A DNA stretch of 64,000 nt from Nocardia bovistercoris (GCF_015674855.1 NZ_JADMLG010000013.1:63317-127316), one strand, 5' to 3'; positions 7,882 through 16,098 are shown, numbered from the stretch's first letter. The notes: generated from the sequence alone by a model not told the origin. Program-made: numbers and translations.

Positions 7882-9566
7882 CGCTGACCCGTCTCGTGCG
7901 GTGGATTCGTCGACACCAGGTTCATGGGCACCACTGCATTGTTCATCACCTCCGCCCCGAGGGTGGTGGTCTTCTCGACACGCCACTTCGCGTGCGCCTC
8001 GCTGCCGCCGCCCGTGAGGTCGGGCACGCGGGCCTCGGTGAGCAGCGGAACCTCCAGCCGCGCGGCCGTCACCGTGACCGTCGCGCCGGACGGTGCGTGC
8101 GACCAGACGTCGTCCACCACATCGGTGACCCTGACCCCGAGCCGGTGTCCGGCGGCGATCGGCCAGTCCTGGGCCAGCAGCCTGATCTCGGTGCGCGGCT
8201 CGACCGGCGCGATGCCCCGGGTGATGATCGTGGCCCGCCCGCTCGGCTCGACGTCGTAGAGTTCGACCGCCGCCGTCGCCGCCGCGGGACCGATCGACTC
8301 CAGCGTCGCCGTCGGCACGCCCGACAGGTGCACCGCGGACTCCAACGGTTGCGACACCGACCAGATCTCCCGATCCGGACCGGGCAGATAGCCGCGATCG
8401 ACATACCGCCCGGCGCGCAACTCGACCGTCGACCGCCGGGAATCCGCGGGCGGCCACGTATTCTCGGAACGCCACCCGCCGTCGAACTGCTGCACCGTGA
8501 CCCGAGGCCACGGCACATCGGTATCCCGCAGCGCCACATGACGATCGAAGAACGCCATCATCTCGTTCTCGAATCCCGGAGTGCCGCACTTGAATCGGCA
8601 ATCGCTGTGCCCCCATTGCCCGAACCAGGCCCGATGCGCACCCGCGCCGAGCCCACGCCACAGCTCGAACACCCGGTCCGGGCGGGTGTTGGCGTCGAGG
8701 AAACCCTGCCCGAGGAACAACGGAATCGTGTTGCCGCGCAACTCGGTAACCAGATCGCGGGCCACCCAGTCCGGATCGGTCGCGTCGTGGTCGCCGGTGA
8801 GCGCCAGATACCGCCGCGTGCACTCGGCCGAGGTGTAGACGGCATTGGCCTGGTATTCGACGGAATCGTCCGGACGTCCCGGCGTCGAAGCGATGGCGAC
8901 ATGTTCGAGGCCGACCTCATCGGCGGGCCGTATCCCGTTCTCGGTCACCGGCTTTCCGGAGAACTTCCACGACACGCCCCGCATGTAGAGATACGAGTAC
9001 GGGTCGACCACCGGTTCGAAAGCCACCACCGCCGCCAACCCGCGCGGTCGCGCCGCGAGTCCGAGCAGCCCCGTCCACGCCTCGTAGGACACCCCGACCA
9101 TCCCGACACGTCCCGTCGACCACGGCCGAGTCGCCGCCCACTCCACCGCGGTCGCCACATCCGAGCGTTCCCCCGGACCGCCGTAATCCGGGCACCCGTC
9201 GGAGCCGCCGAACCCGCGCAGATCCACGATCACGAACGTGTAGCCCGCCCGCAACGCCGCATCGACCGGCAGATAATCCGTGGACGGGCCACCCGTGAGC
9301 CGGGGCGCGGAGATGTAGGCGGTATGCGAACGGTACGGGCTCACCGTCAGGATGACCGGGGTCTTCGCGTCCTCGGGCAGATTCGTGGGCCGCAGCACAT
9401 CGGCGTGCAACCGGGTCCCGTCCGGTGCGGTCAGGAAATGCTGTTCGTAGCGGTGCGGTGTGCTCACCGGTTCGGCGCCTGGCTCCGCCGCACTCATCGG
9501 CGCGATCACGCCGAGCGCGAGCAGCGGGCCCGCGACCAGCCGCGACAGTATCGACAGCGATCTCAC
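7878..9566 (-). CDS. secreted CocE/NonD family hydrolase (peptidase S15)
   Basis: 562-aa serine hydrolase with an N-terminal export signal (VRSLSILSRLVAGPLLALG then Ala-rich cleavage region). The alpha/beta core carries GMVGVSYEAWTG with the nucleophile Ser, and a catalytic His in WGHSD. The C-terminal jelly-roll expected for X-Pro dipeptidyl-peptidase/CocE enzymes is present (strand-rich region from about residue 360). Such enzymes hydrolyse esters, beta-lactam esters or X-Pro peptides; specificity is unknown. The GTG start at 9566 gives a clean signal peptide and has CATAGT 6 nt upstream. First gene of the S15-M20-lipase run. Confidence 0.84.
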   Translation of the reverse strand: MRSLSILSRLVAGPLLALGVIAPMSAAEPGAEPVSTPHRYEQHFLTAPDGTRLHADVLRPTNLPEDAKTPVILTVSPYRSHTAYISAPRLTGGPSTDYLPVDAALRAGYTFVIVDLRGFGGSDGCPDYGGPGERSDVATAVEWAATRPWSTGRVGMVGVSYEAWTGLLGLAARPRGLAAVVAFEPVVDPYSYLYMRGVSWKFSGKPVTENGIRPADEVGLEHVAIASTPGRPDDSVEYQANAVYTSAECTRRYLALTGDHDATDPDWVARDLVTELRGNTIPLFLGQGFLDANTRPDRVFELWRGLGAGAHRAWFGQWGHSDCRFKCGTPGFENEMMAFFDRHVALRDTDVPWPRVTVQQFDGGWRSENTWPPADSRRSTVELRAGRYVDRGYLPGPDREIWSVSQPLESAVHLSGVPTATLESIGPAAATAAVELYDVEPSGRATIITRGIAPVEPRTEIRLLAQDWPIAAGHRLGVRVTDVVDDVWSHAPSGATVTVTAARLEVPLLTEARVPDLTGGGSEAHAKWRVEKTTTLGAEVMNNAVVPMNLVSTNPPHETGQR

Positions 9567-9572
9567 GCCTGG

Positions 9573-9578
9573 ACTATG
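9573..9578 (-). promoter_or_regulatory. probable -10 hexamer for the S15-M20-lipase operon
   Basis: CATAGT on the reverse strand, 6 nt before GTG 9566. It deviates from TANNNT only at the first base. The region 9579-9842 upstream shows no credible gene. Confidence 0.4.
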
Positions 9579-9842
9579 CCCCGCCCGCCCCAGCCCGTCC
9601 AGCCCCGGAACTCGAGGGGGGTGCCGGTCGGGGCCGCACGGCTCGAAGGGATACCCCGGCCGCCGTTCGACTCGGTGCTGTCGGGGCGGTCCCGTCGATA
9701 CGGCTTGTCGACGGTCGTGGGGCGCGTCATTCCCCATGGTCGGGATCATGTCGAGCAGGCAGCACACCGCCCGTGCTATCGGGAGCACCGGAGCGATCCA
9801 GCGCCCGGTTCGGTCGCCGCACCGCGGCCGCGCCGGTGGTGT

Positions 9843-10685
9843 TCAGGAGGTCGGGCGGGCGCCGTCGGGGATATGCGTGTCGCGTATATCGAAGACCGCC
9901 AGGTGCGTGGTCGGCGCTTCGCAGGTGCGCGTGGCATCGGGGGATGCGGTGACTTCGGCGCGCAGTTCGGTTGCGGTGACGTTCAGCGCGACGAGGTCGT
10001 CCGGGCAGGCGCGGACGGGGAACCCGTAGCGGCGCACGCCATTCGTGCCGTAGCGCTGGACGATCCGCGACGTCGCGTCCAGCACGGTTCGAGTGTCACC
10101 GCCCAGTTCGGCGCCGAGTGCCGCGCGCGCCGCCGGATCGGTGATCTCGCGCGGCGCGGAATCGGTTGTGGTGGGCGCCAGTTCGACGTGACCGACCGAT
10201 TCCGCAGGTCCATCGCGGTCCAACGGCTCGCCTCCGATGGTGCGCACCCCTTCCAGATCGGCCTTCTTCACCTTGAAGACCACGAACGGCGTGTACGCGC
10301 GATAACACTCCTGGTGATCGGTCCCGCCCAGCAGTTCGGGCCGCAATTCCGTACCCGCACGCCGCAGTTCGGCCCGATTCGGCAATCGGCACCCGGTGGA
10401 GGTCACCACCGCGACATAGGCGTGGGTGTCCAGCTCGGTGAACCGCTCCGGATGCGCCGCGACCTGCGGTGACCGATCCGGATGCGCCGCGAACCAGCCG
10501 CCGAAGTAGCGCACCGCCGTCGCGCTGTCCACGACCGAGGTGAACGGCGGTCCGTTGAACCCGGACGCGTCGAATTCGACCACCTCGGCCGCGAGCGCGT
10601 CGGACTTCTCCGGCCCCGCCGCGCCATCGACGGCGCATCCGGTCAGCGCGAGCAATGCCGCTCCCGCCGCCCACATCCACTTCAC
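9843..10685 (-). CDS. predicted lipoprotein of unknown function
   Basis: 280 aa with a short signal and lipobox (VKWMWAAGAALLALTGC, lipidated Cys17). The mature part is soluble, mixed alpha/beta, with a few further cysteines (STGC, HQEC, RACP, RTCE) that may form disulfides. No catalytic motif was recognised. Start is the GTG at 10685 with GGAAGG about 9 nt upstream; the open frame runs further 5' but those residues overlap the next gene and look non-coding. Only 19 bp separate it from the upstream immunity-like gene, so they are probably co-transcribed. Function not known. Confidence 0.72.
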   Translation of the reverse strand: MKWMWAAGAALLALTGCAVDGAAGPEKSDALAAEVVEFDASGFNGPPFTSVVDSATAVRYFGGWFAAHPDRSPQVAAHPERFTELDTHAYVAVVTSTGCRLPNRAELRRAGTELRPELLGGTDHQECYRAYTPFVVFKVKKADLEGVRTIGGEPLDRDGPAESVGHVELAPTTTDSAPREITDPAARAALGAELGGDTRTVLDATSRIVQRYGTNGVRRYGFPVRACPDDLVALNVTATELRAEVTASPDATRTCEAPTTHLAVFDIRDTHIPDGARPTS

Positions 10686-10704
10686 GGTGTCCGCCTTCCG
10701 ACGC

Positions 10705-11142
10705 TCACGCCCACGGCCCGAGCAGCTGCCCGACCACGTCGAGGAAAACCCACACCTGTCCCACCGAATACGTGTCCGGTTCCTCGCTGCCACCCAGGAA
10801 CGGATACGGCGTCGCGATATAGACCTGTTCATCCGCGAGCGGTCCGAGCAGTTCGCGAATCGCCGCGACATGATCGTTGCGCAGCACATAGCCCGCGAAA
10901 CCGGGGTCGCGCAGCACTTCGTCGGCGAATTCCGCGACATCGCCGAAAGCCCCGTACCCCTTCGCCGCCGCCCGATAGGTGTGCAGCACCGCGAACTCCG
11001 AGCTCGCGCTGTCCGCCATGAACACATGCCCCAGATCGGAATAGCCGACCACCAGGTCGAACTGCGGAAAGGCGCCCTCCCACGCGGGCATCGCCCGCGC
11101 CATCGGCTGCGGCTCGATCACCCGGAATCCTTCGTCCGTCAC
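10705..11142 (-). CDS. hypothetical protein, Tdi1/DUF1851- or SMI1-like
   Basis: 145 aa, acidic, no membrane segment. The pattern GYSDLGHVFMADSASSEFAVLHTYRAA, followed by a helical ADEVLRDPGF and then PYPFLGGSEE with a C-terminal VFLDVVGQLLG helix, resembles the GAD-like/DUF1851 (Tdi1-type immunity) or SMI1/KNR4 superfamily used as immunity proteins and regulators. The resemblance is by eye only. GTG 11142 chosen because coding-like sequence begins there; the longer frame overlaps the divergent lspA promoter. Likely first gene of a two-gene transcript with the lipoprotein. Confidence 0.5.
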   Translation of the reverse strand: MTDEGFRVIEPQPMARAMPAWEGAFPQFDLVVGYSDLGHVFMADSASSEFAVLHTYRAAAKGYGAFGDVAEFADEVLRDPGFAGYVLRNDHVAAIRELLGPLADEQVYIATPYPFLGGSEEPDTYSVGQVWVFLDVVGQLLGPWA

Positions 11143-11236
11143 GCCACCATCCAACCAGTTCCCCGCCACCGCGGACGCGCGAGCGCCGATACCGGGTAGA
11201 TTGCTCGATGACCAGCCGCTCGGGGAGGAACCGACC

Positions 11237-11752
11237 ATGAGACGCCCGCACCTGAGCGCGCTCACCCGCTCCGCTCTCGCACTGGCGGCGGGCGTGATCG
11301 TCATCGACCAGCTCACCAAATGGTGGGCCGAAACCAGCCTGACTCCCGGCGCCGCCAACCCTGTGATCGGCGAACTCATCCAGTGGCGCCTGGTCTACAA
11401 CCCCGGCGCCGCATTCGGCCTGGCCGCCGAACACACCTGGATCCTCACCATCATCGCCGCCCTCGCCGTCACCGCCCTGTTCGCCCTCGCGGGCCGCATG
11501 CGCACCCGCTCCGGCGCGGTCGCGGTTGGCATCCTGCTCGGCGGCGCCATCAGCCACCTCGGCGACCGCCTCATCCGCACCCCCGGTTTCGCCCGCGGCC
11601 ACATCGTGGATTTCATCGACTACAACGGTTTCTTCGTCGGCAACGTCGCCGACATCGCCATAGTCTGTGGCGTAGCGGCCCTCGCCCTCCTGAACATCTT
11701 CCGCATAGAACCCGCCGCTCCACCCGAACCCGCCCGCCCCGATACCGCCTGA
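11237..11752 (+). CDS. lspA: signal peptidase II-like protein (divergent LspA)
   Basis: Membrane aspartyl protease that removes signal peptides from prolipoproteins. 171 aa with four hydrophobic segments. Family motifs are present: VIDQLTKWW near the N-terminus, VYNPGAAFGL, and the two catalytic aspartates Asp110 (SHLGDR) and Asp139 (NVADIAI). The usual GNxxDR motif reads SHLGDR, so the conserved Asn is His. It is shorter than the main actinobacterial LspA, so this may be a paralogue or a specialised enzyme. ATG 11237 is preceded by GGGGAGGAA. Divergent from the two-gene unit that includes a predicted lipoprotein. Confidence 0.8.
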   Translation: MRRPHLSALTRSALALAAGVIVIDQLTKWWAETSLTPGAANPVIGELIQWRLVYNPGAAFGLAAEHTWILTIIAALAVTALFALAGRMRTRSGAVAVGILLGGAISHLGDRLIRTPGFARGHIVDFIDYNGFFVGNVADIAIVCGVAALALLNIFRIEPAAPPEPARPDTA

Positions 11753-11767
11753 CCTCCATGACCCCCT

Positions 11768-11950
11768 GACCGCCGGGATCCCGCGAGCTCAGGAACCGTG
11801 GCTACCGGGGTCAGGTGAGCGCAAGAGCCTGGCTGCCGGAATCCGTGTGTGCGGGAACTGCGGCTACCAGGATTCGGCGGGTGCGAAAACTGTAGCTACC
11901 GGAGTTCCGCGTGTGCGGGAACCGTGGCTACCGGGGTTCCGCGAGCCCGG
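11768..11950. repeat. 31-32 bp degenerate tandem repeat with internal dyads
   Basis: Five recognisable copies (core TGGCTACC elements at 11799, 11830, 11861, 11893, 11925; period 31, 31, 32, 32), with a more decayed sixth copy before them. The best copy carries a dyad GGAACC-n11-GGTTCC at 11918-11940. The remainder of 11753-12099 contains no credible gene. Confidence 0.75.
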
Positions 11951-12099
11951 CGACGAACGCGTCCGCATCTCGATACGACCGAATCCGCACGAACCGCGGA
12001 TGTCGAGAGGCCGGATCACTTTCCGCCGCGGCCTGTATCGTTGCCTGCCTCGCATGCGTGGTCCGCCCCTCCTCCGTGATGATCGGGTCGGTAGGCCGC

Positions 12100-12777
12100 T
12101 CACGCCGAACGCGGCATCTCGGCGTCGCGGGCGAATGTCGCGGCGTATCGGTCGACGTACGGGCGGCCCGCGCGGTCGGCGAGTTCGCGCATCAAGGCGT
12201 CGGTGGCGGTCCTCGGGTGCGGCCGATCGGCGGCGGGGTACCGGCGCGGCGCCGCGAAGTCGATGCGCACCTTGGCGAATCGCCAGCGGCGGCTGCCGAT
12301 CGGGTTGACCCTTTCGGTGCCGGAGAGCACGACCGGGACCACGGGCGCGCCGGTCGCGATGGCGACGCGCAGCGCGCCGGTGCGGCCGCGGTAGATCCGG
12401 CCGTCGGGGGAGCGGGTGCCCTCGGGGTGGATGGCCCAGATCCCGCCGGATTCGAGGATTCCGGTAGCCGCGGCGAGTGCGTCGGCGGCGGCGCTGCCGC
12501 CCGTCCGGTCCACCGGGACCTGCCCGGAGACGGTGTAGAACCAGCGGGTGAGCCGACCTTTGACACCGGCCCCGGTGAAGTACTCACGCTCGGCCAGGAA
12601 GGTGACGCGCCTCGGCAGGACGAGCGCCAGGTAGAGCGAGTCGATCATCGCGAGGTGGTTGGCCGCGATGATGACCGGCCCTTGCTTCGGAACATGGTGC
12701 AGGCCCGTGACTTCCGGCCGTCCGAGCAGTCGCAGCAGCGGCCCGAGCATGATGTGTTTGAAGAGCCGATACCACAT
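12100..12777 (-). CDS. 1-acyl-sn-glycerol-3-phosphate acyltransferase family (PlsC-like)
   Basis: Lysophospholipid acyltransferase, 225 aa, that would acylate lysophosphatidate or a related acceptor at the membrane. The acyltransferase blocks are visible: IIAANHLAMIDS (in place of NHxxxxD), the FLAEREYF acceptor strand, GIWAIHPEGTRSPDG (block III, EGTR) and VVPVVLSGTE (block IV). ATG 12777 has GGGAGGA about 7 nt upstream; longer frames lack this. Divergently transcribed from a TetR gene with two palindromes between them, so it is the probable target of that regulator. Confidence 0.87.
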   Translation of the reverse strand: MWYRLFKHIMLGPLLRLLGRPEVTGLHHVPKQGPVIIAANHLAMIDSLYLALVLPRRVTFLAEREYFTGAGVKGRLTRWFYTVSGQVPVDRTGGSAAADALAAATGILESGGIWAIHPEGTRSPDGRIYRGRTGALRVAIATGAPVVPVVLSGTERVNPIGSRRWRFAKVRIDFAAPRRYPAADRPHPRTATDALMRELADRAGRPYVDRYAATFARDAEMPRSA

Positions 12778-12801
12778 GGACTGTTCCTCCCGGACGAATG
12801 T

Positions 12802-12816
12802 GTAGACACTGTCTAC
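12802..12816. promoter_or_regulatory. palindromic operator 1 (TetR-type)
   Basis: GTAGACACTGTCTAC: 7-base arms around a single central base, perfectly dyad apart from the centre. It lies 25 bp upstream of the plsC-like start and about 70 bp upstream of the TetR start. Confidence 0.65.
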
Positions 12817-12825
12817 CGCACTCGC

Positions 12826-12840
12826 ATAGACATTGTCTAC
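12826..12840. promoter_or_regulatory. palindromic operator 2 (TetR-type)
   Basis: ATAGACATTGTCTAC, same motif as operator 1 with one arm mismatch; centres are 24 bp apart. Two copies in one divergent intergenic region suggest cooperative binding by the adjacent TetR dimer. Confidence 0.65.
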
Positions 12841-12871
12841 CCCTCGGGATCGGCGTCGGGCAACCCTGCGG

Positions 12872-12877
12872 GACAAT
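12872..12877 (+). promoter_or_regulatory. possible -10 hexamer for the TetR gene
   Basis: GACAAT ending 6 nt before ATG 12884. Weak at position 1 but otherwise fits the leaderless pattern. The two operators lie immediately upstream. Confidence 0.4.
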
Positions 12878-12883
12878 GGCGGC

Positions 12884-13447
12884 ATGACCGACACAGCGGC
12901 CGGCGAACCCTTGCGCGACCGACTGGTCGACGTCGGCGTCGGCCTACTCGAGGAGGTGGGCGCGGCCCAACTGGGCCTACGAGCCATCACCCGCGCGGCG
13001 GGCGTCTCACACGGCGCACCCCGCCGCTACTTCCCGACCCACAACGCGCTGCTCGCCGCCATCGCCGCCCGCGGTTTCACCGACCTGCTCGCCCGCTTCC
13101 CCCACGCCGAATCCGGCACACCCCGAGATCGCCTGCACGCCATGGCGACCGAATACGTCGGCTTCGCCGCCGCTCGCCCCGAAATGTTCACGCTCATGTT
13201 CCGCCACGATCTCCTCGAGGGCTCCGGCGAGAACCTGCGCGCCACGACACTGCCCGCCTACGCCCGCTTCACCACCCTCGTCGCCGAGGCACTCGGCCAC
13301 GACGACCCCGCCCGCGCCCTCGCCCTGTGGACCAATCTGCACGGCATCGCCGCCCTCGGCGCCAACCGCAGCCTCGCCCTCATCGCGGCCGAGGCGGACG
13401 CACGCGAACTCGCCGACCGGGTGATCGAGCTACATTTACCGCGTTGA
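12884..13447 (+). CDS. TetR/AcrR family transcriptional regulator
   Basis: 187 aa. N-terminal helix-turn-helix: LVDVGVGLLEEVGAAQLGLRAITRAAGVSHGAPRRYFPTHNALLAAIAARGF, the typical TetR layout with recognition helix VSHGAPRRYF. The C-terminal domain is helical and ligand-binding (TetR_C_33-like, MFRHDLL segment). ATG 12884 begins the HTH-proximal sequence after a short linker. It most likely represses the divergent acyltransferase gene and itself through the two GTAGACA-type palindromes. Ligand unknown; a lipid or acyl-CoA would fit the neighbour but this is inference. Confidence 0.87.
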   Translation: MTDTAAGEPLRDRLVDVGVGLLEEVGAAQLGLRAITRAAGVSHGAPRRYFPTHNALLAAIAARGFTDLLARFPHAESGTPRDRLHAMATEYVGFAAARPEMFTLMFRHDLLEGSGENLRATTLPAYARFTTLVAEALGHDDPARALALWTNLHGIAALGANRSLALIAAEADARELADRVIELHLPR

Positions 13448-13542
13448 CCGCCCGAGCCGCCGGAAACTGTGCTGCTCGACGTTGTTCAGCCGATCCTGTC
13501 CCACATCCTCCGCATGAGTCCGAATCAGCTCAGATACGGAAC

Positions 13543-13982
13543 TCACGCGCGCTGTTCGGCATGATGCCGCAGTCTGAACCGAACGGTGTCGTGCACAGGC
13601 AAGGTCGCAGATTCCGCGAGATGCAGGAACCGCACAGCCGTCGATTCCGAACTCACCGCGATCCGACCTCGATCATACTGCCGTAGAACGTGATTTAAAC
13701 TCCTGACGCACTTCTCTGTCGGCATACGCGATCACACGTTCGGGATCGGTATAGACCCCGAGAATCCCCGTGATCTCGATATCGAGCCCGGTTTCCTCGC
13801 GGGTCTCACGGATCACACACTGCTTCAGAGTTTCCCCGATCTTCATGACCCCACCCGGAAACGCCCAGTTCCCAGAGCCGCTGCGCCGCTGCATGAGGAC
13901 AGCACCCGCATCGTCGGGTGATGAGAGCCGAATCGCCCAGCACCAAACTGTTCGGTTTCAGCGCCTCTGGATCGCGTATTAA
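13543..13982 (-). pseudogene. frameshifted Nudix hydrolase remnant
   Basis: Three pieces of one Nudix protein are readable in different frames on the reverse strand. First, from about 13982: IRDPEALKPNSLVLGDSALIT, with an in-frame TGA just before it. Second: DDAGAVLMQRRSGSGNWAFPGG..GETLKQCVIRETREETGLDI, the Nudix box, then VYTDPERVIAYADREVRQEF. Third: RIAVSSESTAVRFLHLAES..VHDTVRFRLRHHAEQR, a normal Nudix C-terminus. The breaks fall near 13930 and near 13690 (around TTTAAAT). At least two indels plus loss of a start codon argue for a decayed gene. Sequencing error is less likely because both breaks would have to be errors. Confidence 0.7.
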
Positions 13983-14167
13983 TCACGTTGTGAGCCTATC
14001 TAGTTATCCCTATGGCGAACACGGCGTCACTGTTCCTATGCAGGATGCCGATGAGTCAGTCTCTAGGCCGCACCACGAGAGTCAACTTCTTTCGGTATGA
14101 TCTCCAAACAGTCTGACTTCTTTGATATTCTGCCGCCTAGCCTTCTCGCAATGTCTTAAATCTGGTC

Positions 14168-14788
14168 CTAAACAGGGTATACGCATTGATTTCGATATGT
14201 CTCGTAGCCGAGGAGATGCAAAAAATGGCGAAAACTTCGGCTATGTTTCGCTACTTGTTCTACCTGTGTTCGTCCTGAAATCCTATCGCCGTCTGCAATT
14301 TTATCGTACTGGATCCCTATGGCCGCTCGCTTCAATTCTGCCAGCGCATCTACCGAGTCGGCCTTGTTTGGCTCGACTTTCCTGGCGAGCGCAGGCGTAA
14401 CTTTAAATCGAGCTGGTTGGGCTCTCAGGGCGTCCAGATCGCCAATTAGCCAGTTTTCGAACATCCTGTCCTTGATGGCTACATCGATCGGTATATCAGA
14501 ATTCTTGTGCAGTTCTTTTTCGATCGTCTGAGCGATTTCTCCAGGGTGCGCGGACTGTCGCTCCCTGTCGAGAAGTAAGATTGCCCGAGCCGCGCCGTCT
14601 ATGCCCACAATTCGAAGTGGCCCTCTGCATGCGGCGACCAACTGCCCAGGAGGCCCGTCCGGTGCCGCGTTTACAAGCAAAGGTTTCATGATTTGTGTTT
14701 TCTTAGGGAGCTTTTCCTTTATTTGAGGATACAAGCGGGGAAGCGATTTGAACTCGCTTTTCCCTTCAGTCAAGATTGCGATCTTCAT
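14168..14788 (-). CDS. DUF4276-like TOPRIM-type protein, partner of AAA ATPase
   Basis: 206 aa. The N-terminus KIAILTEGKSE has the conserved acidic EG of a TOPRIM-like fold and LLLDRE (Asp74, Glu76) supplies the second acidic site. This matches DUF4276, a family regularly found beside AAA ATPases of the OLD/AbiL-like type. Expected role is a nuclease-like effector controlled by the ATPase, but neither activity nor target can be read from sequence. Its ATG overlaps the ATPase stop by 4 bp (14785-14788), indicating translational coupling. Base composition is clearly less GC-rich than the surroundings. Confidence 0.72.
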   Translation of the reverse strand: MKIAILTEGKSEFKSLPRLYPQIKEKLPKKTQIMKPLLVNAAPDGPPGQLVAACRGPLRIVGIDGAARAILLLDRERQSAHPGEIAQTIEKELHKNSDIPIDVAIKDRMFENWLIGDLDALRAQPARFKVTPALARKVEPNKADSVDALAELKRAAIGIQYDKIADGDRISGRTQVEQVAKHSRSFRHFLHLLGYETYRNQCVYPV

Positions 14789-16086
14789 CGCTCCTCGTCC
14801 TCCGGGGTGAAGCTGCCGGGCAGATACTCGGGGATGATTCCGGAGTCGTAAATTTCAAATGTTCGAAGATCGCCAGACTTCCACATTTCTATTATTGAAG
14901 GCTTTAGATCGCTGACGTGAGCCATTCGGCTCTGTCCGGCGGTGCTCCAGAGTAATCGGATGTTTTCCGGACTCATTGCGTCGAGTAGTATTGGCGAGTG
15001 CGTTGTTAGAACTATCTGTTTATACGATTGCTCTCGGCACATTTCGAGAAAATGCCTGAGAATCCACGGATGGAGTGCGTTTTCGGGTTCTTCCACTACC
15101 AACATGGGCAAACGCTGATCGAACAATGCGATAAATAGTGCAAGCATCTGTATAGTGCCGTCTGACATCTCATTCGAGTTCCAGGGGCGTGGTAGGTCTT
15201 GTTCTCTAAATTGTAGGGCAAGTTGTCGATCGTTTGTAAAGGTGGTTTCGATCGACTCTAGTTGCGGAATTATCGCTCGCATTGCATGCTCAATTAGCTC
15301 CCACGACGACGGCTGTTGCCTCCGGAGATAGTCCGCTACGGCGGGCAGATTTTGACCATGCCGGTCTAGGCGTGCGTTAGGTGTGGATACGCCAGGCAGG
15401 CGGCATTGATGTGGCGATAGTTGGAATACGCGAGCATCGCTCAATTGTCGGCTAACCAATTCGAACAACCCTCCGCCGCCGAACTGGAGTACCGATAGAG
15501 TCAATCTGGTTGGGGAGACGCGGTTCTTTACGAAACGAAGGAATGCGCTATCGGAAAGGGGGTACAATAGGTTGCCGTAATTTGAGCCACGGTTTGTCAT
15601 TCGCTTTGATCGTCGGAATGTTAAAAGGTCGCCCGCGCGATCGAATCGAAGAAGCTGGGCTTCCTTGTCGCGCAGTCGGAGATGCTCGCTTGAGATGCTA
15701 AAGTCGGAAGCATCGGCACTTTCCGCATTTATTGTAAACTCGTATGTTATGTAGAATGTCGTTGATATCGGTTTGGTGAGATCTCTACGGTTGCCGATGT
15801 GTCTAATATCGAGAATTTCGCGAGAATCAATTTCAAGCGCTACGAAAAATGTGACAGGCTGTGTATCGCTAACTTTTCCTCGGTAGGCAATGTTTGCATA
15901 ACCACCTGCTCTGGCGACTGCAATTTCGAGATCGAATTCGAAGCATTCGGACAGTAGATTGATTGCGTCGACAAAGTTGCTCTTGCCTGCGCCATTTGGT
16001 CCGGTTATTACGGTTAGCTGATCGAGCGTACAGGTTACGTCGAGTAGTGACTTCAGTCCGCGAAACCTCACCTCAGTAATTCGCAC
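14785..16086 (-). CDS. AAA ATPase of RecF/OLD type (AAA_21), defence-module candidate
   Basis: 433 aa ABC-class ATPase. Seen: GPNGAGKSNFVDA (Walker A, residues 29-37), MSDGTIQMLALFIAL (signature-like helix), LPMLVVEEPENALHP (Walker B plus catalytic Glu) and IVLTTHSPILLDA (H-loop). Such proteins sense DNA or phage components and drive a partner nuclease. Here the partner is the overlapping TOPRIM-like gene, as in the general design of OLD and PARIS systems. GTG 16086 has TATCCT 6 nt upstream and no Shine-Dalgarno sequence. Hand counts of two 60-nt lines inside the gene give 48% and 37% GC, far below neighbours, so the module is probably acquired. Confidence 0.8.
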   Translation of the reverse strand: MRITEVRFRGLKSLLDVTCTLDQLTVITGPNGAGKSNFVDAINLLSECFEFDLEIAVARAGGYANIAYRGKVSDTQPVTFFVALEIDSREILDIRHIGNRRDLTKPISTTFYITYEFTINAESADASDFSISSEHLRLRDKEAQLLRFDRAGDLLTFRRSKRMTNRGSNYGNLLYPLSDSAFLRFVKNRVSPTRLTLSVLQFGGGGLFELVSRQLSDARVFQLSPHQCRLPGVSTPNARLDRHGQNLPAVADYLRRQQPSSWELIEHAMRAIIPQLESIETTFTNDRQLALQFREQDLPRPWNSNEMSDGTIQMLALFIALFDQRLPMLVVEEPENALHPWILRHFLEMCREQSYKQIVLTTHSPILLDAMSPENIRLLWSTAGQSRMAHVSDLKPSIIEMWKSGDLRTFEIYDSGIIPEYLPGSFTPEDEER

Positions 16087-16092
16087 CTAAGG

Positions 16093-16098
16093 AGGATA
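16093..16098 (-). promoter_or_regulatory. -10 hexamer for the AAA-TOPRIM operon
   Basis: TATCCT on the reverse strand, 6 nt before GTG 16086. This fixes a non-ATG start for a leaderless transcript. Confidence 0.55.

Noticed and set aside
11768..11950. Possible CRISPR array
   Set aside because: The units are contiguous degenerate tandem repeats without unique spacers, and there are no cas genes.
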